Shown: positions 45,170 through 58,439, numbered from the stretch's first letter. The stretch is DNA of 64,000 nucleotides from Emydura subglobosa (GCA_007922225.1 ML679958.1:51292838-51356837); one strand, 5' to 3'. Notes: generated by a model not told the origin, from the letters alone. Numbers and translations are program-made.

Positions 45170-47640
45170 TACTGCAGCCAGGACCTCACACTTTGCACTA
45201 TTAAATTTAATCCCATTTTTATTTCTTCAGTTTACAAGACTATCCAGATTTTCCTTTTGATATTTCAGTCCTACTCTATATCGGCAATACCTCTCAATTT
45301 TGTGTCATCCACAAATTCTATTAGCACACTCCCACTTTTTGTGCCAAGATCATTAATGAAAATGTTAAATAAGACTAGCCTCAAGGCAGATCCCTGAGGA
45401 ACTCCACTAGAACCCTCCCCTCCAGCCTGACAGTTCACCTTTCAGTACGATCCATTCTAGTCTCCCCTTTAACCAATTCCTTATCCACCTATCAATTCTC
45501 ATATTAATCGCCATCTTCTCCAATTTAAATAATTATTTCCATGTGGAACGGTATCAAATGCCTAAATGAAATCCAGGTAGATCAGATCTACTGCATTTCC
45601 TTTGTCTAAAAAAATCAGTTCTCCCAAAGAAAGAGATCAGGCACAATCCATCTTTTGTAAAACCAATTTGTATTTTATCTGAGTTACCATTTACCTCTAT
45701 GTCCTTATCTACTCTCCCTTTCAAAATTTGTTCCAAGACCAAACTAATAGGTACAGCCCTGCAAATCCTCAGGTATCTGCTTTATATCCATGAATGTTGA
45801 TATGCCTGGACCATTTTTTGCAGATGGTGGATCGAATGCAGATCTTAAAGTTCGGGAAGCTGCTGTCTGCAGCCCCGTCTCTGAGATGTGAGGGTGGGAT
45901 CCAGCCGCTCACCAGCTGCTCGACAGGGCTCGCCCTGTCGGCCGTCCATCAGCTGCTTGGCAGTTGTCTGGAGGGGCTGGTCTCCGATGAGCTGATCAGC
46001 GATGGCCGTTGAGGCTAGGCTGACTTCCAAAAAGCTGATTGAAGGGCCCAGAGCTGTGGGTGTGGATGCCATAGAAGAAAGATTACGGAGGACAGGTCAG
46101 ATGTAAATTAATTCTCACAGATGAGGATTGGATGCGGATCCACATTTTTGTATCTGCGTAGGGCTCTACTAATAGGCTTGTAGTTTCTTGGATCAATTTT
46201 TTCCACTGTCTTAAAAATAGGTACTACATTAGCAATTCTCCAGTCAGAGGGTATGACCCCCAAATTTATGAATTCATTAAAAATCCTTGCTATTGATATT
46301 CTTGGATGGAGATTAGCTGGTTCCCCACAATTTAGTCCTGTTTATGTTTGAGTTTGACTTCCACCTGGGATGTGTAAGTTCCACTTCCATATCCTCATTT
46401 CTATTAGCCACTCTGCAAACAACCCATGCTCTTCATTCCTCAGTTTTTAATAAGGGTATTTATTTAGGTGTTGGGTCATTCCTAGATTATCTTTAATCTC
46501 CATCCTACCTTCAGTGGTTAGCCATCCCATTTTTTCTTTCCTTGTTATCTTTTGATTTATATGGCTATAGAATTTTTTACTGTTGATTTTAATTTCTTTT
46601 TTAAGGTCCAACTCTGCTCGGCTTTTCGCAATTCTCACTTTTTCCCTACACTTTCTGATCTCCAAGAAGTAGCTTTCCTTTCTGATCCTTCCCAGCTTCC
46701 ATTCCTTGTAAGCTTTCTGCTTTCTCTTAATAACCTGTTTGAGATGCTTGCTCACCCCAGTTTGGTCTGCAACCCTTCCCTACAATTTTTTCTTCTAGCT
46801 TGGGAAACCGGCTTCAGATAGCTTCTGCAACTTTGACTAAAAATAATTCCAAGCCTCCTGTACATTCAGATCCTTGAGTTCTTTAATCCAGTCCACTTCT
46901 CTTAGCTAATTCCCTTAACTTTTTTAAATATGCCCTTATGAAATCAGTTTCAGACCTATTTTTGTTAATCCTTCCTTTTAGTTTAAACTGAATTAGCTCA
47001 TGATCACTGGAAACAAGACTATCCTCTACAACCAGTTCTTCTATGAGATCCTGGCTACTTATCAATACTAAATCTAAAATGGAATCAACTCCTTGTGGGT
47101 TCGGTAACTATTTGGTAAAGAAATCTGTCAGTTATCCCATCCAGGAATACCTAGGCCCTACCATTATTAACAACACTTGTCCCTAATCTATAGCTGGGAA
47201 ATTAAAGCCTCCCATAATGACAGAATGCCCAGTAGTATCAATTTATTTAAAAATATCGAAGAGGTCTCTATCCATAAACAAACCAAATGGTAGGAGTCTG
47301 CAGCATACTGCAAGTCCTATCTCACTGAAGCCTCTGTTACCATTCTTCCTCAAACTCATTTTGACCAGAAAAGATTCTGTTTTATCCATTCCATCACTTC
47401 TCATTTCTCTACACTCTACCTCATCATTAATATACAATGCTACTCCACATCCTTTACCTTTATGACTGTCTTTCCTGAACAACACCTTCAGCACCTGTGC
47501 TTCAGTCATGACTACTATTCCATCATGTTTGTTATCCCTATAATATTTGGTTTCACTTCCTGGTTTTTGCTTCCAAGGAGCTGCAAGCAGACATAAGCTC
47601 CATTGTAATGGATTTCTGAACTTTTTCTCCAAAGAAGAAC
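45170..47640 (-). pseudogene. CR1 LINE ORF2 remnant (endonuclease to reverse transcriptase)
   Basis: Reading right to left, the order matches CR1 ORF2. The endonuclease part has KGKGCGVALYINDEVECREM (about 47420-47480). An endonuclease-RT linker follows with VSSDHELIQFKLKGR (about 46990). A Lys/Arg-rich block contains KAYKEWKLGRIRKESYFLEI (about 46660-46720). RT follows with VLEQILKGRVDKDIEVN and IGFTKDGLCL (45640-45740), then antisense of YLDF..AFDTVPHG (about 45540-45590) and of the GVPQG..LGPVLFNIF-type core (about 45330-45400). The frame is broken many times. A 417-bp hAT element (45752-46168) splits the RT region. The 5' end is truncated near 47640 and no intact 3' tail is seen near 45170. 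Confidence 0.87.
45752..46168. mobile_element. hAT-type MITE (417 bp) inserted in CR1, perfect 8-bp duplication
   Basis: The ends TACAGCCCTGCAAATCC and GCGTAGGGCTCTA are inverted, as in the 20020 and 34695 elements. CTAATAGG occurs exactly on both sides (45744-45751 and 46169-46176), and removing the insert and one copy restores a continuous CR1 match. The interior is GC- and CpG-rich (about 45840-46070) and non-coding; frames there on both strands lack domains. Confidence 0.9.
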
Positions 47641-48984
47641 GGTGTGATGACCTACATAATCAGATACACAAAAAACAGACTATTTCCAAAGGGAAAGAAA
47701 AAAAATTCAGGCAACTTCTACCTCTAGTGGATTGTCAAAGTGTTATATATCTCACAGTTACATTTCCCTGTAACTCAACTCCTTTTTGTGTTGTAGGTCT
47801 CAGGTTTTCTTCCTACCAATACCAGTTGTATCTGTATTGGCCACAGTTTGTTTCAGAATATTAGTGGAACAGTCACTTCAAAGGAATTTGTTAGTCTTAA
47901 ATCTGACCTATGACGTTCAGATTTATACAGCATAATTCTCAAAGAGTCAATATATTCATACTGAAAATTTTCTGAATAAGGCAAGTCTAAAACAATTTTC
48001 TCCTTTTCCCTATAGGTTTTAGCTAAGTTTTCAAAAGGGCAAAACAAAGACACTACACAGTCCTGAATGCACCTCATTGTCAAAGTTCAAAAAAAAAAAA
48101 AAAAAACCACTCTTCTACCCATGTTAATAATATCTTGGTACATTTAAATTATACATATATCAAAGCTGTAGTACCATATACAGACAAGACTACTAGGCAT
48201 CTTTGGCAAACCCCATACCAATTACATGCATTATAGGATCATAACCACGCAGGCAAAAGAATGTAGAGAACCAGCTGTTGACTGGAGACTGGCCTCAAAT
48301 TCAATACAAACGTCTGAGTATAGACGGTGTATTTGAAAGAGTACAATAAAAGCACTGAAATCTTTTTGCCTCTTCATCTTTTATCATTTTTATAAGCATT
48401 GTCTAATAAAAAAAATCTCATTTGGCACTTAAAATCTGCATGTTGTGTTTAAACTGTTTAAGGGGTTTTACAAAAGTAGTCTCTGTTCCCTATAATACAA
48501 CCTATTAAAGCATGACACAGTAATAGCCAGGATGTCAAATATGGTACTAAAGTACTTACCCAAAGCTGGTAGCTACTCTTATAATTTAAGAATGTGGTCA
48601 GCAAAACTGGTAATTTTAATTGCCCTGGCACATGAATTTGGAGAGTCTTAAATTTAGCAGAATTTGAATGGCTTAACCTTGGCTAATGAAAAACCCTAAA
48701 GGATTTATGAAAGGTAATGAAGTCCTATTATACAATAAACAAAACTCAATTATCTGATAAGCATTTCTTATGCTAGTTAAAGAAGAAAGTGATGGCTCAT
48801 TTTGTGTTCAGGTTTTTTTAGAAGTTTATTTAGATAGAATCAGTAAATTAAGAAATATTAAAAACCCATGTTGCTTGTCACTACAGGTTGCCCTTTATAT
48901 CCATCACAGCTTCTGTTCTTCGTAACAAGTAGCGAGCTAAGTGAACGTTAGCAAAGTCATCACTACCTAATGGTAAGAAAATAT
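47641..48984. other. No recognisable gene; A17 tract
   Basis: AT-rich presumptive intron with an A-run at about 48090-48106. I looked for a processed gene copy ending at this A-run and recognised none. Confidence 0.35.
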
Positions 48985-49165
48985 ACTTGGGAATCAAGAT
49001 TCCTAGGATCTCTGCCTAGCTTTGCTGTCGACCTCCTCGTCACCTCGGGTAAGTAACAACCTCTATATCTGAGTAACCCAATTTGTAAAACAGTGTTTTA
49101 ATTCACAGATATGTCATGATGCTTAATTATTAGTCTTTAGGCAGCACTATGAAGCTAAACACCAT
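48985..49165 (+). mobile_element. MIR-type SINE fragment
   Basis: AATCAAGATTCCTAGGATCT, CTGCCTAGCTTTGCTGTCGA, CACCTCGGGTAAGTAACAAC and CAATTTGTAAAACAGTG follow the MIR order (B box, CORE, 'cannot-stop' tail). Diverged. Confidence 0.6.
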
Positions 49166-52100
49166 GGAAGGTAAGTGGAAAATGCATCTACACCCAATGA
49201 AAACATACCCAACATATATTAGAAAGCCAAAAATTAAGCCTCCTACCCAGGCTGAAAAATACCTGTGCTGCCATGTGTCCACATTCCTTTCAGAGGAATA
49301 TCACTCTGCAATATAAAGTAGTAAAGCTGCTGCATATTGTTTGTTGTGCACTATATTTAATTTAACAAATTATCAGTTAACTTTCAATTTAAGTTATCTT
49401 AAAAATAATTACTACATCTGTTTTTTTGTATTAACTCTTTTCCTTCCTGGATCACTTGATTTTTTTCTCTTGGGAGTGTCATGTATCTGCCATATGTTTC
49501 TCTTTGCTTTCTCCCCCTGGCCCTGCCCCCTCCCCCCCTTCACCTTATATCATCTCTCTTCTTCCCCTTCATGTCCCTCTTCCTACTCCTCTCTACTCTC
49601 AGTCTTTACTTTCTTCTCCAGAGTAGACAAAAGGATATACTTGGGTCTAGGTGTTAATCAACAGTTATTAATACCTCATAAAATGTATCCTTGAAATATT
49701 TTTTCCAAATTTCTCTAGATGATCTTGCAGCAGCAGCCTAAAATAGAGTGAAAGAAGCATTCTGAACTGAGAGCTCACCTCAATCTGCCTATAAAGTGAA
49801 CATTCTGCATACAGAAGCAAGCTGCTGCAGAAAATGGAAAATAATTCGGTTAGATATTTGAATGCTTAATGCCCAAAATAATCCTAAAAATGAATTATGA
49901 GAGAAGAAAGGCATAATTAACTGAGGCTACTGAAATAATGCCCTTCTTGTATAAAATAATGTAATCTGGGTTTTTTTGGGGGGTGGGTTTTGTTTTGTTT
50001 TTTGCTTTATGCAATTTAGGATAAAATGCTTCAAGCCTGCGCCAAGAGTTGATACTAGTATTCTAAAACCATCTTTGAACAGAATGGAATATTTGGTCCA
50101 AAACTGAAACTTTAGTCAAACGAAGAGTTAACAACTCAATCTTGTAACTCACTTACAGTATCTCTAAACACTACCCTCCCAGTCAGACACTAGTGGATGC
50201 TATTTATTTCAAATATGTCCATCACACTGTCTGAGGACAAGTATGAATTCAACATTAACATAAAAAATAAATACATTTACCAAGTAACAAGCTTAATTAT
50301 AGGTGTACCCTAACAATGCACTGATTTAAATCAAGGTGACTTAAATCCATAGTTTTAAAAAAAAAAAAAACCCTCACTTTTAATCCCTTTAATTTTTTTT
50401 TGTTGTTGTTGTTGTTGGGGGGGTGGGAGGGGTTTATAATATTAATTAGGAAATTGTATTTTCATCAGTTGATGACAGAGCCAAAACATTTTTGTTGTCT
50501 ACCTGATGCATTATACATATATATCCTTCATAAAAGGATGTGTGTGCCACTGGTGACATGAACATAACCTTGGTCAAGCAATGATTTGTCTTGCTAAATA
50601 ACTTACATTTCTTCAGACTTCATTGTTATTCTAGCAAGACCTATCAGTATGTATTACACAAACAGGCCAAAAATAAACTTAGTATTTCTCCAAAATATAC
50701 ATCATAATCAACTGTGTTTACACCCAAGTGTTTCAACAGCATTGTCTGTAGTTCCTAAACTTACCTAAGGTTGGTTGATACATTACGTTTTAAGAAATTA
50801 TGAACATATGATAACTTAAAACACTCTGCTGGTCTCCATAATTTCCCCAAGTTCCTAATGTACTCCTAGTTCAGAGTTAGCTTAGATTTTAAAGATTAGC
50901 ATCATTCTACAGTCCAGGTTATAAAATTTCTTTATCCTTGGTATTTATAATTATTTATAATGAATTAGTCTGCAGACTGTAAAGTATATGTCCTGAAATC
51001 TGCTTTTATTAAAACTGCATAAATATGCAATGCATAACACTGATCCACTCCAATGCATTGACTTTTTTCAGTTTCTTTAAGTGAAAAGTTATAGTGAGCT
51101 TTATCTTTCAGACAAAGCTGTATATTCACATGTTTATATTTTTAAATGGGCTTTAAATAATGCATTTTTTTAAATTTAGAAAGTCATCAATTTTTATCCA
51201 CCCCTATCCTAGCAATATCTCTCAGGCAAAAACCTGAAGTAAAAATGAGCTGTGCTCTATGCCCTGTAGGTTGCATTCAAGCTCTGTCATATCAAGAGCG
51301 AAAGGAAATTCCAAAGCAGAAGACCCTCTATGGAAAATATTCTGACCACAGCCACCAGGCATTCAACTTTGGCACTCTAATATATGTGACATCTGCTGAG
51401 CTGAGCTGATGGTCAGACATGGGAAGACTACGTATGAATTTAAAGATAAATATTTAACACCTTTAGTTGCACCCAAAAGCAAGCATGATGCTAGCATAGT
51501 CTATTGCACACTGGTGTAATGTTCTCTGTAGTCACTCTCATCACATTAGGCTACTACACCAAATGGTCCAAAGAAGCCCCACATAAAAAGAATAACAAAA
51601 ATCCAATATGACAGTGACAATGGAATGAATAACTGTGCTTGGGTCCACATCTAAAACAGTCATAATCATAAATCCTATTTCCATTCAGTGTAATCCTAAA
51701 TTGGCCAAGTTATCCAATACCCAGAAAAAATTGCACTGGATGTAATTTTGCAGAGATACTGCTGTGAAAGAAAGCCTCCTTTTTCCGCTTCATAGTACAT
51801 TGTAATCTATTTATACTCTATTTTAGTCAAGTTCTCATCATCTTATTAACTGGGACATTAGCGACAAAATTTTTTATGGTTTTTAAGATTTACTAGACAG
51901 ACAAAACATCAGTCAACTGTTAGTGTACCTAATACATAGATATTAACGTAGATACGCTTGTAATATAAAAATAGAAACAGGACTATTACCCATTTTACTG
52001 ATAAATTACTTATTTTAATTTGTACCTCATTTCATTTAGTTTCTTTAGAACACTGAAAAAGGTATAACTGCAGTTTAATTTTTCAAGCTGTTCCCCTCCA

Positions 52101-54913
52101 TTCTATTTTCTTAATAAGATCTGGAGGGTACCCATGAATCCTGAATTTTATTCAGTATTAGCGTTCATTTGGCTGACAATTTCCAACATTGCTTAACATT
52201 TCCCTTAACATTGCTTACTGGAGACACTCAAAAATATTTCCCAAACAGTGAAAAGATCACCTTGCTCACACCATTTAATAGGCTTATTTTGAAATCTGCA
52301 AAACTAAACAAAAAATTAAACATTGTGCATATACCAAATATCTTTTTCAGAACATATATCTATTTAAAACCAGATTTGGTTTTTGTGGTTATATTACTGA
52401 CTTAGAAACTGACATGTAATTATCTTGATAGCATAAAGTCCATTTTCATTATAATAGCAAAGCCACTGCTTGCAGTATATTTACTAGCTGTAAGTATACT
52501 AAAAATAAAAATAATAATGATAACGTAATAGTAAAGATGTAACTGGTAAAACTTCAAGGCCCCAACCCTCCATACCAATCCAGGCAGGCAGTTCCAAGTC
52601 CCAGATCTCACTAACATCAATGAATCTCCAACTGGCCACAGAAATCCACCCCCACAGATTGGATTACAGGATCAGGGCCAAAGTCAAAAAATACAAAAGT
52701 TAAAGTTTGCACACTGTAGTAACTAATCCATCTATACCCCACATAACACCAATGGTATCTGAACAGAGAAAAACTTGTTAAATGGAAGAAAACAGGGCAT
52801 TTTTTATTCAGTGTACTTTTAGCAGTATAAATGGTGATCCAAAAATACCCATCATGTAAGAGACGAGAAGTCTCATGTCAGCATTAACTAGAGCATTTTA
52901 TTTTAACGTTAAAATTTTAAACATTAAAGTTACAAAAACTTCAATTCATGTATATAAACTCCCGTTTTAAGGGGAAAAGTCCTTAACACAGCAAAGGGAA
53001 AGGAAAAAAGGAAAATCATACAAAAATGAGTTACTTTGCAGAGCCTCCTAAGGACACTCCTTAATAAGCAAGAGAGCCATGTCTCACATCACCTATTAAT
53101 ATTCTTTCTCCATGGAATGAATGTGAAAACTTAGCAACATTTCCAATCCTTGTTGACTCACAAAGCAAGAGAGTGGGCAATTGACATTTGGTTTCACAGG
53201 CTTCAATTAAAACCTAAAACCAAAATCCCCCAAAATATCATCATGACACTTGCCACATTAAGCATTCAGTAATGTTTGCAAGAATGGGCCCTATAACACA
53301 AACTAGAAAACGTATGAATGAACTATACAATTTCAGGATGTTCTCCCCACAATCCTATGTATTATTCTGAGAAGAATTATACAGCTCAAAATAAAAATTA
53401 AAGGTCAATCTATTCAACAGAAACTAAACAGGAGGAAATATGCATATCTGTTACTGAAAAAAAAGTATCTTTGTGACCACATCACAACCACAGAGAACAT
53501 CATAATTTCACTTAAATATCAGAGATTACATTTACTCAAAAACTGGTAATGTTGTTTTATAGTTCCTATAATCTTGCTATACAATTTTAACTCAACGTAG
53601 CAAATGTTGCTGTGTAAAAGCAGAAAATAATTTCTAACTGCTAACGCTGCAAGTTGGTCTTTACTACACTTCATGCTTGAGGCAGTCCCTTCTACAGACT
53701 GTTAAAATATACTCAGTGTATTTACCAAAAATGACTGCAAAGAGTAGATCACAAGAGACACAAACTTATACAGCATAACAGAACACAGAATAGTATTACG
53801 AGGTTACATTGTGGATGAATTATTCATAATTTTTGAGGAGCGCCAGAAGGTCAACAGTTGCAGATAGGTAACACTCACCAAAAGCACAAACTCTAGCAGG
53901 CTGTATGTACTGAAATTCTCAGATGTGTATGGGAATTGGTTAATTTTTTGTTCAATAAACTCTTCAGTTTATACCAAATAATGCATTTAAAAGCACAGAA
54001 ATCAGCAATTTCACAAGTGCCATGACACAGCAAACTCATATGATGAACTTGTGATGTTTTGAAATGTTAAAATTTTCAGTTTCTTGGGGTTTTTTTAAAA
54101 TCTGTTTTATCCATAAGCAAGTTAGTCTTGTGATGCTTGAATCTCTCACAAGAATTAGTAGGCCAATTGAATTTAAAAGGGAAATACTTCATAATAGGTG
54201 TCATTTTTGCCATGTTACTGTATAACTTCAATATTTACCTACTACCTTTTATTAGCCATTGAAGTAAAGTTCCTCTTCATATGGAAGATTCAAATATTTA
54301 GCATGAGAGGAGGAGTGCTTATGCTCAACTGCTAGTATCCTTAGTTAAAGATGTGGTGTAACAATCTCCTTTCAAATACAGATGCTTTAAAACACAAAGA
54401 GGATTATGTCAGTTTTAGGACTCTCAGTTAAACAAGTTAGGTAAGAGGTTATTTTTGAAGGACTCTAATTACTGTTTATTTTTAATCAGAAAGAAACAAG
54501 GTAAATTAAAAACAAACTTTTAATGCAAAATTAAAGGTGTTTTTTTTTAAATAAACTTATTTAAAATTAATTCTGAAATTGACAACTATGTTGAGGCCTA
54601 AATTTATTATATTACAATCATTTTAATTACATATGAAGTAAAATATTAACCAGTACATGTTTCATTCCAAGTTTTAAAGAAAGTCAAGGCATGACCTGGT
54701 GGAAGCACCTCAAACCATAATCTGTTGAAACACTAAACCAGCTTTTTACTGTAATAGCCGCTTCTCCAAGTGCAGTATTTTCTTTACTTCAGTTTATTCA
54801 ACAGGTTCATTTCAATTACTAGTTCATTCAAAGTTAAGAAACCAACTGCAAGATGAAAAAACAGGAACATTTTTCTTCCACTTTCCATCTATGAATAGAA
54901 ACTAGTGTGAGAG
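49166..54913. other. AT-rich presumptive intron, low-complexity tracts only
   Basis: No gene recognised. Tracts: pyrimidine-rich 49500-49620; A13 at about 50357 followed by (TTG)n and GGGGGGGTGGGAGGGG at about 50400-50431. A short block near 50310-50345 (GATTTAAATCAAGGTGACTT) resembles the end of an AT-rich reptile repeat whose other end type appears near 56930. Confidence 0.4.
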
Positions 54914-56280
54914 GATGAATCATAGAATCACTGAAGATTAGGGTTGAAAGGAACCTCAAGACATCATCTACTCCAACCCCCTGCTCAGAGCAGGACCCAT
55001 CAAGCCAGAGGTTTGTCAATCCGGGCCTTAAAAACCTCTAAAGATGGAGATTCCACCACCTCCTTAGGTAACCCATTTCAGTGCTTCACCACCCTCCTAA
55101 TGAAAAAAGTTTTCCCAACATCCAACCTAGACCTCCCCCACTGCAACTTGAGACCATTGCTCCGTGTTCGTCATCTGCCACTGATGAGAATAGCCTACCC
55201 TCATCCTCTTTGAAACCATCCTTCAGGTAGTTGAAGGCTGCTATCAAATCTCTTTTCCAGACTAAATAAAAGCAGTTCCCTCAGCCTCTTCTCATAAGTC
55301 ATGTGCCCCAACCCCCTAATCATTTTCATTGACCTCCTCTGGACTCTCTCCAATTTGTCCACATCCTTTCTGTAGTGGGGAGCAAGAAACTGGACACAGT
55401 ACTACAGATGTGGCCTCACCAATGCCGAACAGAGGGAAATAATCACTTCCCTCAATCTACTAGCAATGCTCCTACTAATACAGCCCAATATGCTATTAGC
55501 CTTCTTGGCAACAAGGGCACACTGTTGATTCATATCCAGCTTCTTGTCCACTCTAACCTCCAGGTCTTTTTCTGCAGAACTGTTGCTTAGCCAGTTGGTC
55601 CCCAGTCTGTAGCTGTGCATGGGATTCTTCCATCCCCAGTGCAGGACTCTGCACTTGTCCTTGTTGAACCTCAGCAGATTTCTTTGGCCCAATCCTCCAA
55701 TTTGTCTAAGTCACTCTGAATCTTACCCCTACCCTCCAGTATAACTACCACTTCCCACAGTTGAATGTCATCTGCGAACTTGCTAAGGGTGCAATCCACC
55801 CCATCCAACGAGCTTCTTAATGAAGATGTTGACCAAAACTGGCTCCCAGCACTGTCCCTGGGGCACTCCGTTTGATACCAGCTGCCAACTAGACATCAAG
55901 CCGTTGATCACTACCAATTGAGCCCGATGATCTAGCCAGCTTTCTATCCACATTATAGTCCATTCATCCCACCCATACTAGTTTAACTTGCTGGCAAGAA
56001 TACTGTGCAACACTGTATCAAAAGCTTTGCTAAAGTCAAGATATATCACATCCACCGCTTTCCCCGCATCCACAGAGCCAGTCATCTCATCATAGAAGGC
56101 AATCAGATTAGTCAAGCATGACTTGCCCTTGGTGAATCCATGCCGACTGTTCCTGATCACCTTCCTCTCCCCTAAGTGCCTCAAAATTGATTCCTTGAGG
56201 ACCCTTTCCATGATTTTTCCAGGGATTGAGATGAGGCTGACTGGTCTATAGTTCTCCAGATCCTTCGTTTTCCTATCCTA
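54914..56280 (-). pseudogene. CR1 LINE 3' half with reverse transcriptase remnant
   Basis: The left edge GAATCATAGAATCACTGAAG is the reverse of the ATTCTATGATTC-type CR1 tail, so the true 3' end is present. On the minus strand RT motifs are clear: [20 protein letters not shown] and [18 protein letters not shown] (55978-56211), then MGQRNLLRFNKDKCRVLHWG and ANSILGCISRSIASRLREVI (55402-55692). These are standard CR1 ORF2 C-terminal blocks. The frame is broken between blocks. This copy is much better preserved than the one at 45170-47640, so it is younger. Its 5' side stops at the poly-C/poly-G tract at 56286-56340. Confidence 0.93.
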
Positions 56281-56285
56281 TCCTC

Positions 56286-56341
56286 TCCCTTCCCCCCTCC
56301 CCCCCCCCCCCTTTTTGGGGGGGGGGGGGGGGGGGGGGGGA
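56286..56341. repeat. Poly-C / TTTTT / poly-G palindromic tract
   Basis: A C-rich run with near-pure C13-C14 is followed by TTTTT and a long pure G-run ending at about 56340. The two runs are complementary, and each could also form an i-motif or G-quadruplex. It sits exactly at the truncated side of the CR1. Such tracts are prone to assembly and sequencing error, so the length is doubtful. Confidence 0.85.
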
Positions 56342-56379
56342 GGATGATCTACTAGTTCTAAAATCTTCAAGGACATGAT

Positions 56380-56955
56380 GACCAGAAATAATCAGTTCAA
56401 CTCACTAACTACAGAGAATACCTCCTTTATTTAAAACTGTTTCAAATCAAAACTTTTAATTAACTTTTTTCTTATATAGCCAGCCACAGTTTATTTTTAA
56501 TTAAAAAATGTAAACTCTGCCTTTGTGCATTTTTACGTTATTTCAATTGCCATCCAGATTTGACAAAAATCATAACTAAAAAAATTCATCTTCTACTAAA
56601 TAAGAAATGCATCATTCACCATTTTCTAACTTTATAAAAAATGTAAAAGTTAAAAATCTGAATAAATGTAAATTAAGCTATGTAATTGCTTAAATATATG
56701 TGCATTGATATAGTTCTTGGTTAGCAAAAAGAAGCACCACATTTAGTGTAAAAGCTATATTTAGTTGTAAATCAACAAGTTTTAATGGTTACCCAGCTTT
56801 GGGAATCAACCTGTCTTTAGGAAGATAATTAAAAAGTACAAACGCAAACCATAATTAAACCTGATGACTTAAACAAAGGTTTCCTGCCCGCTGATTTAAA
56901 TCATGATGAAAATTGGTGAATTAAGTCACTGTGACTCAAATTAATCCACCCTAGA
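56380..56955. repeat. AT-rich interspersed repeat (MITE-like)
   Basis: The segment ATGGTTACCCAGCTTTGGGA, AATCAACCTGTCTTTAGGAA, CCTGCCCGCTGATTTAAATC and the terminal CAAATTAATCCACCCTA is a reptile repeat I recall whose ends carry GATTTAAATC and CCACCCTG. The left boundary is uncertain and no coding frame is present. Confidence 0.5.
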
Positions 56956-57846
56956 AAGAAACTAACTCACTTAACTTTTGTTTTTGTCACACTTTACAAG
57001 AAGGGGGAGTGGACTACACTTCTCTTATTATTCTACTCTTTTTTTAGATCCAGGAAACATATCATTTGTCTTTTTTATGATCTCATGACAGCAGGGAGAG
57101 AGGGGAGTTGCCTGAAAAAAAAAACTGGATCTAAAGAGTCCCCTAAAACAAGTAGTGTGCTCATTCACTAGTCTTTTTCCTTTTTTCCCTAGTGATGGAC
57201 ATGTGTACCAAAGTTGTCACAGACTAATATACAGGAATATTACTTGCTTGAAATTACTTATGTTCTGGAAATGGTAAAGGAAAAAAATTGTATTAGCACT
57301 GGATTTCAAACATGTTGCCAGAAAAATCAAATGATTTATTGCCATCGGGTTTTAAAGATTAAAAATTATTTGCAGTGCAAAATGCTTTTTAACCACCCTT
57401 TTTGTTGAAAGAAATATTATCCTAAAATACACACTTGTTTGTTTTCAAGGGTTTTTTAAAAAGCTACAAGTCTAGAATGTGGATATGATAGCATTGGCCA
57501 TGAGATGGAAAAATTACATTGGAACTAGAAGCGTGGCAGAGGAATGTAGAAATGTTATCACTATGCTAAAGTTAAATCTGAGATATCAAATGAAATGGCT
57601 TTCTAGATATTTGTAAAATGCTGAACCTTTGGAAATAATGTATGGGATATTTACTTCCTAATAAGGGGACAACAAAGCAAGGTACCTTTAGCACAAAGGG
57701 CAAATTCAACAGATGAAAATTTTGCACATTCAGTAATATTGCATAGCTACCTAATTACTTATTCTCAACCGGAGTATCAAGTCACATTATTCACCCTGTA
57801 TTACCCAGAAGCAAAGAATTGAGTGCGTAGTTCTGAGCAAGTAACT
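56956..57846. other. No recognisable feature
   Basis: AT-rich presumptive intron with short A/T runs and no classified repeat. Confidence 0.35.
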
Positions 57847-57854
57847 CTGCTAGC

Positions 57855-58224
57855 CATAGGCGTGCACACGGGGAGTGCCGGGTGTGCCTAGGCACACCCT
57901 AATGAAGGGGCATTGTAGATTCGTTTTGTATCCGTGCCGCAAAAACGCACTATGTTGCCTGCGGCACCATCTCTACCAGTTTCATGCTTCTGCCGAAAGT
58001 GCGCTGGGCATGCGGTTTTTCGGCAGATGGGAAGACGCCATGATCTTCCGCCAAAATACCGTCTTGCGTTATTTGTCAGTGGCAACTAGTACGCTGCGAG
58101 AATTCCGCCAGCGGGTAATTTAAATGTTGTCCACCGGAGGAGTTGAGTTTGACACCCCGATACGTGGGTGCACACCCTAATGAAAATGTGCATACCCTAA
58201 TGAAATGTGCTGTGCATGCCTATG
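57855..58224. mobile_element. hAT-type element (370 bp), CpG-rich, perfect 8-bp duplication
   Basis: The ends CATAGGCGTGCACAC and GTGCATGCCTATG are inverted. CTGCTAGC flanks both sides exactly (57847-57854 and 58225-58232). The interior keeps many CpG sites (for example 57930-58110) and three CACCCTAATGAA-like words. Retained CpGs plus an unmutated duplication suggest a recent insertion. Frames of 65-82 codons inside lack domains. Confidence 0.9.
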
Positions 58225-58439
58225 CTGCTAGCCATAATTTTCCTGAGTATGAGCATGGTCATTTTCACTGCAACTGAAATATGGGCAGCAATTAACAGGA
58301 TTATTAAAAATATTTTGTATGATGTTGTAAATGTACTCAGAACTCTACAAAAAAAAAGAAGGTACATTGCCACCCTGAAAGATCTTAAAATCCAAGACAG
58401 ACAAGACACAAAACACCACAGGAGAATAAGTAGTTTATG

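Noticed and set aside
47850..48106. Processed pseudogene ending at an A17 run
   Set aside because: No recognisable coding sequence or polyadenylation signal upstream, and no flanking duplication seen.
57875..58123. 82-codon frame in a CpG-rich segment
   Set aside because: It is wholly inside a hAT element with an exact target duplication; no domain.
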